Part shown: one piece after another, positions 15,800-24,014 of the stretch | Layout: each line of letters begins with the position of its first letter | Position numbering within the stretch: the first letter of the stretch is position 1 | Source of the DNA: JBBAGC01 sp964491265 | Lineage (GTDB): Bacteria; Spirochaetota; UBA4802; UBA5550 | DNA length: 64,000 nt | Direction: 5' to 3' | Assembly (NCBI GenBank): GCA_964491265.1 | Contig: CAZBFP010000005.1 | Coordinates: 62,001 to 126,000 of the forward strand | The notes under the pieces: model-generated | Seen by the model: only the letters and a program-made list of their open reading frames with translations | Told to the model about the DNA's origin: nothing | Database searches by the model: none | Made by a program: the position numbers and the translations under genes

Positions 15800-18169
15800 A
15801 TGTCTGTAGAAACATCTAATCTGGAAAACCAGCTTATACTGGCACAGGAGTTCCGTCCCGACAATTTAACTATTATTCCAATTTCCCAACGGCCCATATT
15901 CCCCGGCATGATGATACCATTAATCCTTACAGGTGATTTTATGGTTGAGAGCGCCCAGGCTATAATCGATTCGCCAAACAAGATAGGGGGTGTGGTTTTA
16001 ATTAGAAACCAGCACGATGGTATAGCCCGCTCAGAGGATCTTTACAGTGTGGGTGTGGCTGTAAAGTTAATAAAGATTACCCCTATTGATGAAAAGACAG
16101 TGCAGGTAATGCTCAATGCACTGGGGCGTTTTACACTTAAAGAGGTTATTCAGGATGAGCCTGTTTTAAAGTGGAGCGTTGAACACTATTATGAAACAGA
16201 TTTTAAACCTACAGAGGAGATGAAAGCCTATTCAATGGCAATTATAAGCTCTGTAAAAGATTTAATAAAAACAAATTCTCTTTTTCAGGAGGAGCTGAAG
16301 CTTTTCCTCAACAGGTTCAGCGTGGAGGATCCGGGAAAGCTTTCCGACTTTGTGGCGTCAATGACCTCAGCAGATTCAGGCGAGGTTCAGGATGTGCTTG
16401 AAACATTTGATGTGCGTCAGCGGGTTAAAAAAGTACTCCTTCTTCTGAAAAAGGAGATTGAGCTAAGCAAGCTGCAGAAAAAAATCACTCAGCAGATCGA
16501 AGACAGAATCTCAAAACAGCAGAAGGAATTTTTTCTCAAAGAACAGCTCAAGGAGATTAAAAAAGAGCTTGGCCTGGAAAAGGATGAAAAGAGCTCGGAA
16601 ATAGAAAAGTTTCAGAAGCGTATTGAAAATCTTAAACTCACTGAAGAAGCAGAGAAAAAAATTGATGAAGAGATGAATAAGATGCGGCTTCTGGAGCCTC
16701 ATTCAGCAGAGTATGGTGTAAGCAGAAACTACCTTGACTGGCTTACCTCGCTCCCCTGGGGGGTTTATTCAGAGGATAACTATGATATTGCAAAGGCGCG
16801 AAAAATCCTCGATAGAGATCACTACGGCCTTGATGATATTAAAGACAGGATTCTTGAGTTTATATCCACCGGTAAAATGAAGGGGAATATCTCCGGATCA
16901 ATAATATGTTTTATAGGCCCTCCCGGTGTTGGTAAAACATCAATCGGGAAGTCTGTGGCAGAGGCATTGAACCGTAAATTCTTCAGGTTCTCCCTTGGCG
17001 GGATGAGGGATGAGGCTGAGATAAAGGGGCACAGGAGAACATATATCGGGGCTATGCCGGGTAAAATAATGCAGAGCCTTAAAACAGTATCTGTTGCGAA
17101 CCCTGTTATTATGCTGGATGAAATCGATAAAATCGGCGCCAGTTTTCAGGGTGATCCCGCTTCCGCACTTCTTGAGGTACTTGATTCCGAACAGAACATA
17201 AATTTCCTTGATCATTATATCGATCTCCGTTTTGATATATCAAATGTCCTGTTTATTGCAACGGCTAATCAGCTCGATACAATACCGGCTCCCCTCCTTG
17301 ACAGGATGGAGATAATGAAGCTTTCCGGTTATATCCTTGAAGAGAAGCTGGAGATAGCAAAAAAATACCTCATTAGAAAGCAGCAGGATGCTCATGGACT
17401 TAAAAAGAATATGGTGAAGATCGACAACGGGGCTCTTAAAAAAATAATTGACGGCTATGCAAGGGAGGCGGGTGTACGCTCTCTTGAGAATAATATTAAA
17501 AAAATAATGAGGAAGAGCACCCGGAAATTTGCCGAAGGTGATCCGGGTACAATAAGTGTAACAGCTGACAACCTTGAAGATTTTCTCGGCAAACCCAGAT
17601 TTACAGATGAGTCTCTTTATGATAAGAGTATACCGGGTGTTGTAATGGGACTTGCCTGGACAAGCATGGGGGGTACTACGCTTTATGTGGAGGCAACAGC
17701 AGTACCTTCTAAAACAAAGGGATTTAAGCAGACAGGTCAGCTTAAGGATGTAATGCGCGAGTCTTCAGAAATAGCATACACCTATGTACAGTCCAGGATT
17801 AAGGATTACGGCATTGATCCTGATTTTTTTGATAGCCATCAAATCCATCTTCATGTCCCTGCAGGTGCTACACCAAAAGACGGGCCATCAGCGGGCATAA
17901 CCATGGCTACCTGTCTTTACTCTCTTGTAAAAAACAAACCTGTAAAAAAGAATGTGGCAATGACAGGGGAGCTCACTGTTACAGGGAAGGTTCTACCTAT
18001 TGGCGGAGTTAAGGAAAAAACAATAGCTGCAAAAAAAGCGAAAGTTAAAACTATAATTTATCCCTTTGAAAATAAAAAAGATTTTGATGAGCTTCCCGGA
18101 TATATAAAAAAGGGTCTGGATGCTTATTTTGTTAATTATTTTGATGAAGTTTTGAAGATAGTATATTAA
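15800..18169 (+). CDS. lon: ATP-dependent protease Lon
   Basis: About 789 residues from the ATG at 15800, chosen because GAGAGG lies 7 bp upstream; an in-frame TTG at 15785 overlaps that SD. An N-terminal substrate-binding LonN domain (IIPISQRPIFPGMM) and a coiled coil (about 210-290) precede the AAA+ module (Walker A GPPGVGKTS, Walker B VIMLDEIDK). The proteolytic domain carries the catalytic serine in KDGPSAGITM (near residue 697) and the partner lysine in the following GKVLPIGGVKEK region. It degrades misfolded and regulatory proteins in the cytoplasm. Length and motifs are normal for the family. Confidence 0.97.
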   Translation: MSVETSNLENQLILAQEFRPDNLTIIPISQRPIFPGMMIPLILTGDFMVESAQAIIDSPNKIGGVVLIRNQHDGIARSEDLYSVGVAVKLIKITPIDEKTVQVMLNALGRFTLKEVIQDEPVLKWSVEHYYETDFKPTEEMKAYSMAIISSVKDLIKTNSLFQEELKLFLNRFSVEDPGKLSDFVASMTSADSGEVQDVLETFDVRQRVKKVLLLLKKEIELSKLQKKITQQIEDRISKQQKEFFLKEQLKEIKKELGLEKDEKSSEIEKFQKRIENLKLTEEAEKKIDEEMNKMRLLEPHSAEYGVSRNYLDWLTSLPWGVYSEDNYDIAKARKILDRDHYGLDDIKDRILEFISTGKMKGNISGSIICFIGPPGVGKTSIGKSVAEALNRKFFRFSLGGMRDEAEIKGHRRTYIGAMPGKIMQSLKTVSVANPVIMLDEIDKIGASFQGDPASALLEVLDSEQNINFLDHYIDLRFDISNVLFIATANQLDTIPAPLLDRMEIMKLSGYILEEKLEIAKKYLIRKQQDAHGLKKNMVKIDNGALKKIIDGYAREAGVRSLENNIKKIMRKSTRKFAEGDPGTISVTADNLEDFLGKPRFTDESLYDKSIPGVVMGLAWTSMGGTTLYVEATAVPSKTKGFKQTGQLKDVMRESSEIAYTYVQSRIKDYGIDPDFFDSHQIHLHVPAGATPKDGPSAGITMATCLYSLVKNKPVKKNVAMTGELTVTGKVLPIGGVKEKTIAAKKAKVKTIIYPFENKKDFDELPGYIKKGLDAYFVNYFDEVLKIVY

Positions 18170-18177
18170 CTTTTTAT

Positions 18178-18207
18178 CCCCTTTCCTCCACTAAGGGGGG
18201 GAAGGGG
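18178..18207. terminator. G/C-rich hairpin after lon
   Basis: CCCCTTTCC pairs with GGAAGGGG across a short loop, 9 bp after the lon stop codon. It could end lon transcription, though no long U-run follows. Its sequence closely resembles the palindrome inside dnaX at 20353-20385, so it may be one member of a small palindromic repeat family. Confidence 0.5.
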
Positions 18208-18300
18208 AGCATGAACGGTCGAAAATTTTTTTATTATCTTTTTTTGTTGACATAATTTTACCCTGATATATTTAGACTTCTGTAACTTGAAAGGGTTCAT

Positions 18301-18383
18301 GCCCAGGTGGTGGAACTGGTAGACACGCATGGTTGAGGGCCATGTGGGATTTTCCTGTGTGGGTTCAAGTCCCGCCCTGGGCA
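18301..18383 (+). tRNA. tRNA-Leu (anticodon GAG)
   Basis: An 83-nt class II tRNA. Acceptor arms are GCCCAGG and CCTGGGC, and the D-arm region is GTGGAACTGGTAGACAC. The anticodon stem CATGG/CCATG encloses loop TTGAGGG, giving anticodon GAG for CUC/CUU. A long variable arm follows, and the T-arm contains GGGTTCAAGTCCC. The CCA end is not encoded. Confidence 0.95.
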
Positions 18384-18384
18384 C

Positions 18385-18422
18385 AAAAAGAGGCTGACTG
18401 ATAAGATCGGGCAGCCTTTTTT
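18385..18422 (+). terminator. Terminator after tRNA-Leu
   Basis: AAAAAGAGGCTG pairs with CAGCCTTTTTT over a 15-nt loop, beginning just after the tRNA 3' end. The U-run is typical of Rho-independent termination. Confidence 0.7.
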
Positions 18423-18466
18423 AATTATTTATCTCTGCGAATATTCCGATTTTCAGGAGAATTATT

Positions 18467-18880
18467 ATGGAACGTACTCTATCGATTATCAAGCCGGATG
18501 GTGTAAAGAAAAACATAATCGGTGAAATTATTAAGAGGTTTGAAACTGCCGGGCTCCGCATTGCTGCAATTAAAAAATATCATATGACTCTGGATGAGGC
18601 AAAGGGGTTTTATGCTGTTCATAAGGAGAGACCTTTTTATGGGGAGCTCTGTGAGTTTATGACTCAGGGACCTGTTGTGCTTATGGTTCTTGAAGGGGTA
18701 GATGCTATCGCCGCTAACAGAAGGCTTATGGGAGCAACAAATTTCAAAGAGGCTGATCCGGGAACAATCAGGGCAGATTTTGCTGAAAGTATTCAGTATA
18801 ATGTTGTCCATGGTTCTGATGCTCCAGACACTGCAGCTTTTGAAATAGCATATTTTTTCAAAGAAAATGAAATAATGTAG
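18467..18880 (+). CDS. ndk: Nucleoside diphosphate kinase
   Basis: A 137-residue protein of normal family length. It transfers the gamma phosphate of ATP to NDPs through a phospho-histidine. The N-terminus reads ERTLSIIKPDGVKKN and the active-site block is NVVHGSDAPDTA (His near residue 115). The arginine-rich nucleotide-binding block NRRLMGATNFKEADPGTIR is intact. It is a single gene between two tRNA genes with an SD (AGGAG) before the ATG. Confidence 0.97.
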   Translation: MERTLSIIKPDGVKKNIIGEIIKRFETAGLRIAAIKKYHMTLDEAKGFYAVHKERPFYGELCEFMTQGPVVLMVLEGVDAIAANRRLMGATNFKEADPGTIRADFAESIQYNVVHGSDAPDTAAFEIAYFFKENEIM

Positions 18881-19032
18881 GAAGCAGTCTAATTTTGCGG
18901 GTATCTCCTAACCTCTGATTCTTTCGGGAGATTTTCGCAGTACCTTATCACTTCGGCCGGAATGACAGGCTCTATTTAAAAATTGTTTATTGACAAAGAT
19001 ATACAGTTAATTTATCAGGTATATTAAATCAG

Positions 19033-19117
19033 GGAAAGGTGTCCGAGAGGCCTAAGGAGCACGGTTGGAAACCGTGTGTTGCGCAAGTAACCGGGGGTTC
19101 GAATCCCCCCCTTTCCG
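19033..19117 (+). tRNA. tRNA-Ser (anticodon GGA)
   Basis: An 85-nt class II tRNA. Acceptor GGAAAGG pairs with CCTTTCC and the discriminator base is G, as expected for serine. The anticodon stem CACGG/CCGTG encloses TTGGAAA, giving anticodon GGA for UCC/UCU. The variable arm GTGTTGCGCAAGTAAC and T-loop GTTCGAATC are present. CCA is not encoded. dnaX starts 26 bp downstream. Confidence 0.95.
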
Positions 19118-19142
19118 AAAATAGATTTCAATTCGGTATAAT

Positions 19143-20831
19143 ATGGCATACCAGGTAATAGCCAGAAAATGGCGCCCTCAGACATTCAGTGAAGTTGTCT
19201 TCCAGGATCATGTTTCAAGAACTATCCAGAATAGTATTAAATACGGCAGAATATCCCATGCCTATCTTTTTTCCGGCCCCAGGGGTGTGGGTAAAACCAC
19301 AATGGCCCGTATACTTGCCAGGGCTCTTAACTGTAAAGAGGGGCCAACCCCTGAACCATGCGGAAAATGTGAAAATTGTCTCGAAATAAAACAGGGTATA
19401 TCCTTTGATGTAATAGAAATTGACGGTGCATCAAATAATGGTGTGGAGAATATCAGGGAGATAAGGGAAAATGTAAATTTTGCTCCTGCTAAATCGAGAT
19501 ATAAAGTCTATATTATTGATGAAGTACATATGGTCACCACGCAGGCTTTTAACGCCCTTCTTAAAACACTTGAGGAGCCTCCCCCGCACGTGGTGTTTAT
19601 CTTTGCCACAACCGAAATACATAAAATACCTGATACAATTCTTTCAAGATGCCAGAAGTATTTTTTTAAAAAAATCCCCGTGGAAATAGTAGCAGATCAT
19701 CTTAAGAGTATAGTGAAAAAAGAGGGGTATAAAATTGCCCCCGGAGCATTATATCCCCTGGCCCGTGTTGCAGACGGATCCATGAGGGATGCCCAGTCGC
19801 TTCTTGATCAGGTAATATCCTTTTCCGGATCCCATGAGGGGAGCAGCATCGAAATTTCCGAGGAGGACACACTGGCAATCCTGGGGATTGTTCCTTTCGA
19901 AAGCTATATACGGGTTATGGAATTTATAGCTCATGGGGATGTTAAGGGGATTATTGAAGAGGTGGAAAGGATAGTGAGCCTGGGTATTGATCTTTCCAGG
20001 TATATTTCCGGCCTTATTGATATTGTCCGTTCATTGCGGCTTATTCATAATGGGATAGATATAAAAGGGATTCTTGCACTTTCCGAAGATGAGGCTGCAG
20101 GCCTTAAGGGTGCAGCTTCAGTTTTTAATGATGAGGTTTTAAGCAGATTTTTTACCATTGTTTCAGAACTTTCATCCGGGCTTCGTTTTGCCACAGGTGA
20201 AAGGGTCTATCTGGAGATGGCGCTCCTTGATATGATTTCAGTGGTAAAGAACCCGTCAATTTCAGAAATAATCAGAAAACTTGAAACTTCCGGCTCTGTT
20301 TCTGATGAAAAACCTGCTGATAATCAATCTGTAAAAAAAAAAATAACTGATACCCCTTCACCTCGCAGTAAACAGGGGGGAGGGGAGCGAAAGAGTATTG
20401 AGGCTTTATGGTCCGATTTTATTAAAGAGCTGGGTGAACAGAAAAGTCCTCTTTTTTATATTCTCAGGCCTGTTCTCCCGGAGTTCAGTGAGGGGATTTT
20501 AAAATTAGGCTACCCTTACGGAATAGATATTGCAGAGTATACTAAAACGGTTGACGCCAAAGTTATTGATTTTATAGAAAAAGATCTCTCCGTTAAATAC
20601 GGAGAAAAAATTAAATGTCAGATTGAACAGCTTAAAAGGCCTGATAAAAAAATAATAGAGCCTCTACCTGAGCCTGAATACTCTCCAGATGATTATTCCC
20701 AGGATGAGGGGCCATTGCCTGAGGCAGAGATGATTTCTCAGCCTGAGAAGGGTGATTTTGAGGTGGAGAGCCCCTCAGTTGCACGGATAAAAGACGCCTT
20801 TTATGGTGAAATAATAAAAAAAGGAGAATGA
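19143..20831 (+). CDS. dnaX: DNA polymerase III tau (and probably gamma) subunit
   Basis: A 562-residue clamp-loader ATPase. Walker A is SGPRGVGKTTMARI (about residues 40-50), the zinc module is NCKEGP...CGKCENC, Walker B is VYIIDEVHM and the arginine-finger motif is LSRCQK. Residues about 370-560 are the tau-specific linker and C-terminal region. At 20333-20343 an A11 run encodes KKK (residues 398-400). A hairpin follows 9 nt later, and the -1 and +1 frames stop at 20348 and 20344. Slippage would give a gamma-like protein of about 402 residues. ybaB and recR follow in the usual order. Confidence 0.96.
   Translation: MAYQVIARKWRPQTFSEVVFQDHVSRTIQNSIKYGRISHAYLFSGPRGVGKTTMARILARALNCKEGPTPEPCGKCENCLEIKQGISFDVIEIDGASNNGVENIREIRENVNFAPAKSRYKVYIIDEVHMVTTQAFNALLKTLEEPPPHVVFIFATTEIHKIPDTILSRCQKYFFKKIPVEIVADHLKSIVKKEGYKIAPGALYPLARVADGSMRDAQSLLDQVISFSGSHEGSSIEISEEDTLAILGIVPFESYIRVMEFIAHGDVKGIIEEVERIVSLGIDLSRYISGLIDIVRSLRLIHNGIDIKGILALSEDEAAGLKGAASVFNDEVLSRFFTIVSELSSGLRFATGERVYLEMALLDMISVVKNPSISEIIRKLETSGSVSDEKPADNQSVKKKITDTPSPRSKQGGGERKSIEALWSDFIKELGEQKSPLFYILRPVLPEFSEGILKLGYPYGIDIAEYTKTVDAKVIDFIEKDLSVKYGEKIKCQIEQLKRPDKKIIEPLPEPEYSPDDYSQDEGPLPEAEMISQPEKGDFEVESPSVARIKDAFYGEIIKKGE
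20333..20385 (+). promoter_or_regulatory. Programmed frameshift/slippage site in dnaX
   Basis: Eleven consecutive A residues (20333-20343) are followed by a hairpin, CCCCTTCACC...GGGGGGAGGGG (20353-20385). In the -1 frame the next codons are AAT AAC TGA; in the +1 frame TAA comes at once. This is the arrangement used in other bacteria to make the short gamma subunit by ribosomal frameshifting or transcriptional slippage. Its activity here is inferred. Confidence 0.65.
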
Positions 20832-20832
20832 T

Positions 20833-21147
20833 ATGCTTAAAGGACTTGGTGATATGGGGAATCTCCTCCGTATGCAGAAGGAGATGAAAAATATCCAGAA
20901 AACAATAAAGAAGGCTAAAATCGAAGGTGAAAGTGCCGGAGGTGCAGTGAAGGCTGTTGTTAATGGCGAATTTTCCCTTATGAGTATTTCTATAAGTGAT
21001 GAACTTGTAAAAACCGGTGATACAAAACAGATTGAAAAGATGGTACTTACAGCAGTAAACGATGCAGTCCATAATGCCAGGGAGTATTCCGCTGAAGAGA
21101 TGAAGAAACTGACCGGCGGGATGGATCTGGGAAGTCTTTTTAAATAA
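20833..21147 (+). CDS. YbaB/EbfC nucleoid-associated protein
   Basis: A 104-residue protein beginning MLKGLGDMGNLLRMQKEMKN, with the core SAGGAVKAVVNGEFSL and C-terminal NDAVHNAREYSAEEM typical of YbaB/EbfC. These small dimeric proteins bind DNA, and the gene almost always lies between dnaX and recR, as here. It starts 1 bp after the dnaX stop codon, so translation is probably coupled. Confidence 0.95.
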   Translation: MLKGLGDMGNLLRMQKEMKNIQKTIKKAKIEGESAGGAVKAVVNGEFSLMSISISDELVKTGDTKQIEKMVLTAVNDAVHNAREYSAEEMKKLTGGMDLGSLFK

Positions 21148-21173
21148 TAAACTGCAGAAAAGGATTATCAGAA

Positions 21174-21773
21174 TTGACTGAACCATCAGTATTTCTCAAC
21201 AGGGTAATAAGGGAGCTTTCCAGGCTCCCCGGTGTGGGTAAAAAAAGCGCTGCCAGAATCGCTTTTCATCTTCTCAGGCAGTCAGGTTCACAGGTACAGG
21301 ATCTGGTCCAGTCAATAATCGACTTAAAGGAGAACATCCTTACCTGCGCTGTCTGCAGCGGTATATCCGATTCTCAAATATGCAGCATATGCTCCGATCC
21401 GGTAAGGGATCGATCTATCCTCTGTCTTGTGGAGGGTGCCCGCGATCTCCTTACAATTGAAGCTACAGGTGAATTTAAGGGGCTCTACCATGTTATTTCC
21501 GGTCTTATCTCCCCACTTGACGGGATAGGCCCTGCTGATCTTAATCTAAAGTCACTTATAGAAAGGCTGGGGAGAGAAAAGTTCGATGAGGTAATAATAG
21601 CCCTTAATCCCACAATAGAGGGTGAGGCAACAACTCTTTACCTGGCAGGACTTATGGAGCCATTTAATATTAATGTTACCCGGATTGCCCATGGGCTCCC
21701 TGTGGGCTCGGATATGGAGTATGTTGACAGCGCTACAATAGCTAAATCAATTGAAGGGCGGGTCAGGGTTTAA
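21174..21773 (+). CDS. recR: Recombination protein RecR
   Basis: A 199-residue protein. It has a helix-hairpin-helix at the N-terminus (LSRLPGVGKKSAARIAFHLL), the zinc finger CAVCSGISDSQICSICSD (residues about 57-74) and a Toprim domain (ILCLVEGARDLLTIEATG). RecR works with RecF/RecO in loading RecA at gaps. The start is a TTG at 21174 with AAAGGA about 10 bp upstream; no ATG lies in a usable position. It converges on der with a 4-bp overlap. Confidence 0.95.
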   Translation: MTEPSVFLNRVIRELSRLPGVGKKSAARIAFHLLRQSGSQVQDLVQSIIDLKENILTCAVCSGISDSQICSICSDPVRDRSILCLVEGARDLLTIEATGEFKGLYHVISGLISPLDGIGPADLNLKSLIERLGREKFDEVIIALNPTIEGEATTLYLAGLMEPFNINVTRIAHGLPVGSDMEYVDSATIAKSIEGRVRV

Positions 21774-23248
21774 CGTTTCTTTTTACCTGGGCCTTTCCTG
21801 TCTGAGCCTTTCCCCTTTGTTACAGATCCCCCCGGTTTTACCGGTTTTTTTGCGGTTTTTTTGCGGGCAGACGGTTTTTTAGCAGTTGTATTATCTGTTT
21901 GCGGCTTACTGCTTCTTATGGGTGCACCCTTTTTATCCCGTTTCTTCCCTTCAAGCTGTATTATTACAGGTAAACCTTCCAGGTCGAACCTCTGCTGCAG
22001 CGATTTTTCGAAATAGCGGATTATATCCTTTTTGAAAAGGGAGGCATTATTTACAAAAAATTTGAATTGAGGCGGTACTGTATTTATCTGTGCTGCGTAG
22101 TATATTTTAATTGTTTCACCAAGTTTCGCTATTTTACCCGCTCTCTGCAGTTCGCCTATAACCCTGTTCAGGGTCGGTGTGTCAATTCTTCTCTTTGCTT
22201 TTTCGCCAAGTTCTATTGCAGTATCAATAAGTTTGCTGATTCTCTGCTTGTTCAGTGCGGAAATTGAGATTATGGGAAAATCAACTGCCCTGTAGTATTT
22301 GAAGATAATCTTATCTTTATATTCTTCAAAAGTCTTGTAATCCTTTTCAATGGCATCCCATTTGTTGATTGCAATAATTATAGGTCTTCTTGATTTAAGG
22401 ATCTCATCAGATATTTTTTTATCATTTTCAGTGAGACCCACAGTGGCATCGAGCATATGTATTGTCACATCGCTCCTGTTTATCGAGTCTACAGTCCGGG
22501 TGAATGAATAGTATTCAATGTTTTCAGTAATTTTGCTTTTCTTTCGGATCCCCGCAGTGTCAATAATCTGAATGGTTTTCTCCTGATATCTGAATGTTTC
22601 ATCCACCGAATCTCTGGTTGTGCCCGGAATATCAGATACAACAGATCGTTCATAGCCTATAAATGCATTGAGGAGCGTGGATTTCCCGCTGTTTGGTCTC
22701 CCCACTATTGCTACTTTAAGATCGGGCTGATCAATCTTTGTTTTTTTGTCAGGGAGAAGGTTCACAATTGTGTCAAGGAGCAGTTCTATGTTAAAACGGT
22801 TAATAGCAGCAATCGGTATTACCTCATTAAAGCCCCTTTCGTAGAAGTTTATCATGTTTTCAAGCCTGTCATTGCTGTCCATTTTGTTGACAGCTATGAT
22901 CCCCGGGATATTGAGTTTCCTTAAAACATCTGCAAGTTCAAGATCAAATGATTCAGGAGCCGGATTTTCCATGAGGAAAAGAATAACAGAAGCTTTTTCC
23001 AGATGTTTTTTTGCTGATTCAATTATCTGTTCTGATAATTCCGAAGTACCCGGAAGGTCGAGCCCCGGGGTGTCGGAAATAACAAAGCTCGTTGAGTTAT
23101 GCGTCATGGTAGCTGAGATGACGTCCCTTGTTAATCCGGGGAAAGAATCTACGATTGACCGCTTGTTTCTTACAAGGGCATTGAAAAGGGTTGATTTCCC
23201 CACATTTTGTCTGCCAACTATGGCTACTATCGGGAGTTTAGAACTCAT
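21770..23248 (-). CDS. der: Ribosome-assembly GTPase Der (EngA)
   Basis: About 492 residues from the ATG at 23248, which has GGAGG upstream; an in-frame extension to 23317 lacks an SD. Two GTPase domains are present: GRQNVGKST, DTPG and NKMD, then GRPNSGKST, DTAG and NKWD. A KH-like domain (about 350-435) follows, with PPQFKFFVN. Der acts in 50S subunit maturation. The last 60 residues are an unusual Lys/Pro/Gly-rich tail ending GKGSDRKGPGKKKR, longer and more basic than usual and probably rRNA-binding. Confidence 0.96.
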   Translation of the reverse strand: MSSKLPIVAIVGRQNVGKSTLFNALVRNKRSIVDSFPGLTRDVISATMTHNSTSFVISDTPGLDLPGTSELSEQIIESAKKHLEKASVILFLMENPAPESFDLELADVLRKLNIPGIIAVNKMDSNDRLENMINFYERGFNEVIPIAAINRFNIELLLDTIVNLLPDKKTKIDQPDLKVAIVGRPNSGKSTLLNAFIGYERSVVSDIPGTTRDSVDETFRYQEKTIQIIDTAGIRKKSKITENIEYYSFTRTVDSINRSDVTIHMLDATVGLTENDKKISDEILKSRRPIIIAINKWDAIEKDYKTFEEYKDKIIFKYYRAVDFPIISISALNKQRISKLIDTAIELGEKAKRRIDTPTLNRVIGELQRAGKIAKLGETIKIYYAAQINTVPPQFKFFVNNASLFKKDIIRYFEKSLQQRFDLEGLPVIIQLEGKKRDKKGAPIRSSKPQTDNTTAKKPSARKKTAKKPVKPGGSVTKGKGSDRKGPGKKKR

Positions 23249-23558
23249 TTTTATTCCTCCAGACCGTAAAGGTCTCTTTTCTCTGCGTAATTTACTGTAG
23301 AAAGTCTTATATTTCATCAGAAAAGATCAGCACCCCATTTAGTCAAGACATTAATAGCAGGAAAATTCCTCTCTCCGATCAATGGAGTATGACGTAAAAA
23401 ATAATAATTTAATGTCTTCAGCCTGCGGTGACGATAATTATTACATATTAATCAGGCTGTTATACGATTTTTATATTTTTTACTTGCAATTATTTTAATT
23501 TTATATCCAGTAAGATAATTGATATGTAATAATTAAATTTACTGTTGAGGTGTGTTTC

Positions 23559-23762
23559 ATGGCTACTGCTAAACAACTGGAGAATACCATCAAAAGAAAG
23601 AAGCAAAAGCTTGGTAAGCTTGAGAAAGAACTCAAGTCTGAACAGGCAGCAATTGCGAAGCTCGACAAAGAGCTGGCAGCTGCAAAGAAGAAAGAAGCTG
23701 ATGCTAAAGCTAAAGCTAAGCCGAAAGCTAAAGCAAAAGCTAAGCCAAAGGCTAAGAAGTAA
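23559..23762 (+). CDS. Small coiled-coil protein with lysine/alanine/proline tail
   Basis: A 67-residue protein from the ATG at 23559, which has GAGG 8 bp upstream. Residues 1-45 are a charged heptad-like coil (LENTIKRKKQKLGKLEKELK). Residues 46-67 are a Lys-Ala-Pro repeat of the histone H1 or HU-tail kind (KAKPKAKAKAKPKAKK). A strong terminator follows at once, so it is a single-gene transcript. The sequence suggests a DNA- or RNA-binding nucleoid protein, but no family is assigned. Confidence 0.75.
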   Translation: MATAKQLENTIKRKKQKLGKLEKELKSEQAAIAKLDKELAAAKKKEADAKAKAKPKAKAKAKPKAKK

Positions 23763-23784
23763 GTTGAATTTTATTTTTTCTTTA

Positions 23785-23815
23785 AAAAAGAGGGCAAGTG
23801 CCCTCTTTTTTATTC
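23785..23815 (+). terminator. Rho-independent terminator
   Basis: AAAAAGAGGGC, loop AAGT, GCCCTCTTTTTT: a near-perfect hairpin with a U-run, 22 bp after the coiled-coil gene. The A-tract on the left arm makes it potentially bidirectional. Confidence 0.9.
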
Positions 23816-24014
23816 TGCAAATCCTGCAGAAAAATATATAGAAGCTTACCCCTTCTCAATTATTAATTCTTTTTTGAAATTGTTATTGAATTATTTTAAT
23901 CTAACCGATATATTAAACAGTGAATTATAAGAGCCTGGTAAGGTTGTTCATTGATGTTAAGTGTGAACTGCTTTTTGGTGGTATAATTAATAATAAACAG
24001 TTCGAGGGTCCGGG

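Noticed and set aside
18166..18384. Reverse-strand ORF of 72 codons across tRNA-Leu
   Set aside because: It is antisense to the tRNA gene, and the sequence (MPRAGLEPTQENPTW) is the well-known translation artefact of tRNA-Leu.
20632..21186. 184-codon reverse ORF over dnaX end and ybaB
   Set aside because: It is antisense to two recognised genes, with a His/Leu/Phe-rich composition of a shadow frame.
23885..23911. ACCGATAT before the DUF1577/PilZ gene as a sigma-28 promoter
   Set aside because: The -10 box is good, but the -35 octamer ATTGAATT is poor and the start codon is more than 100 bp away.
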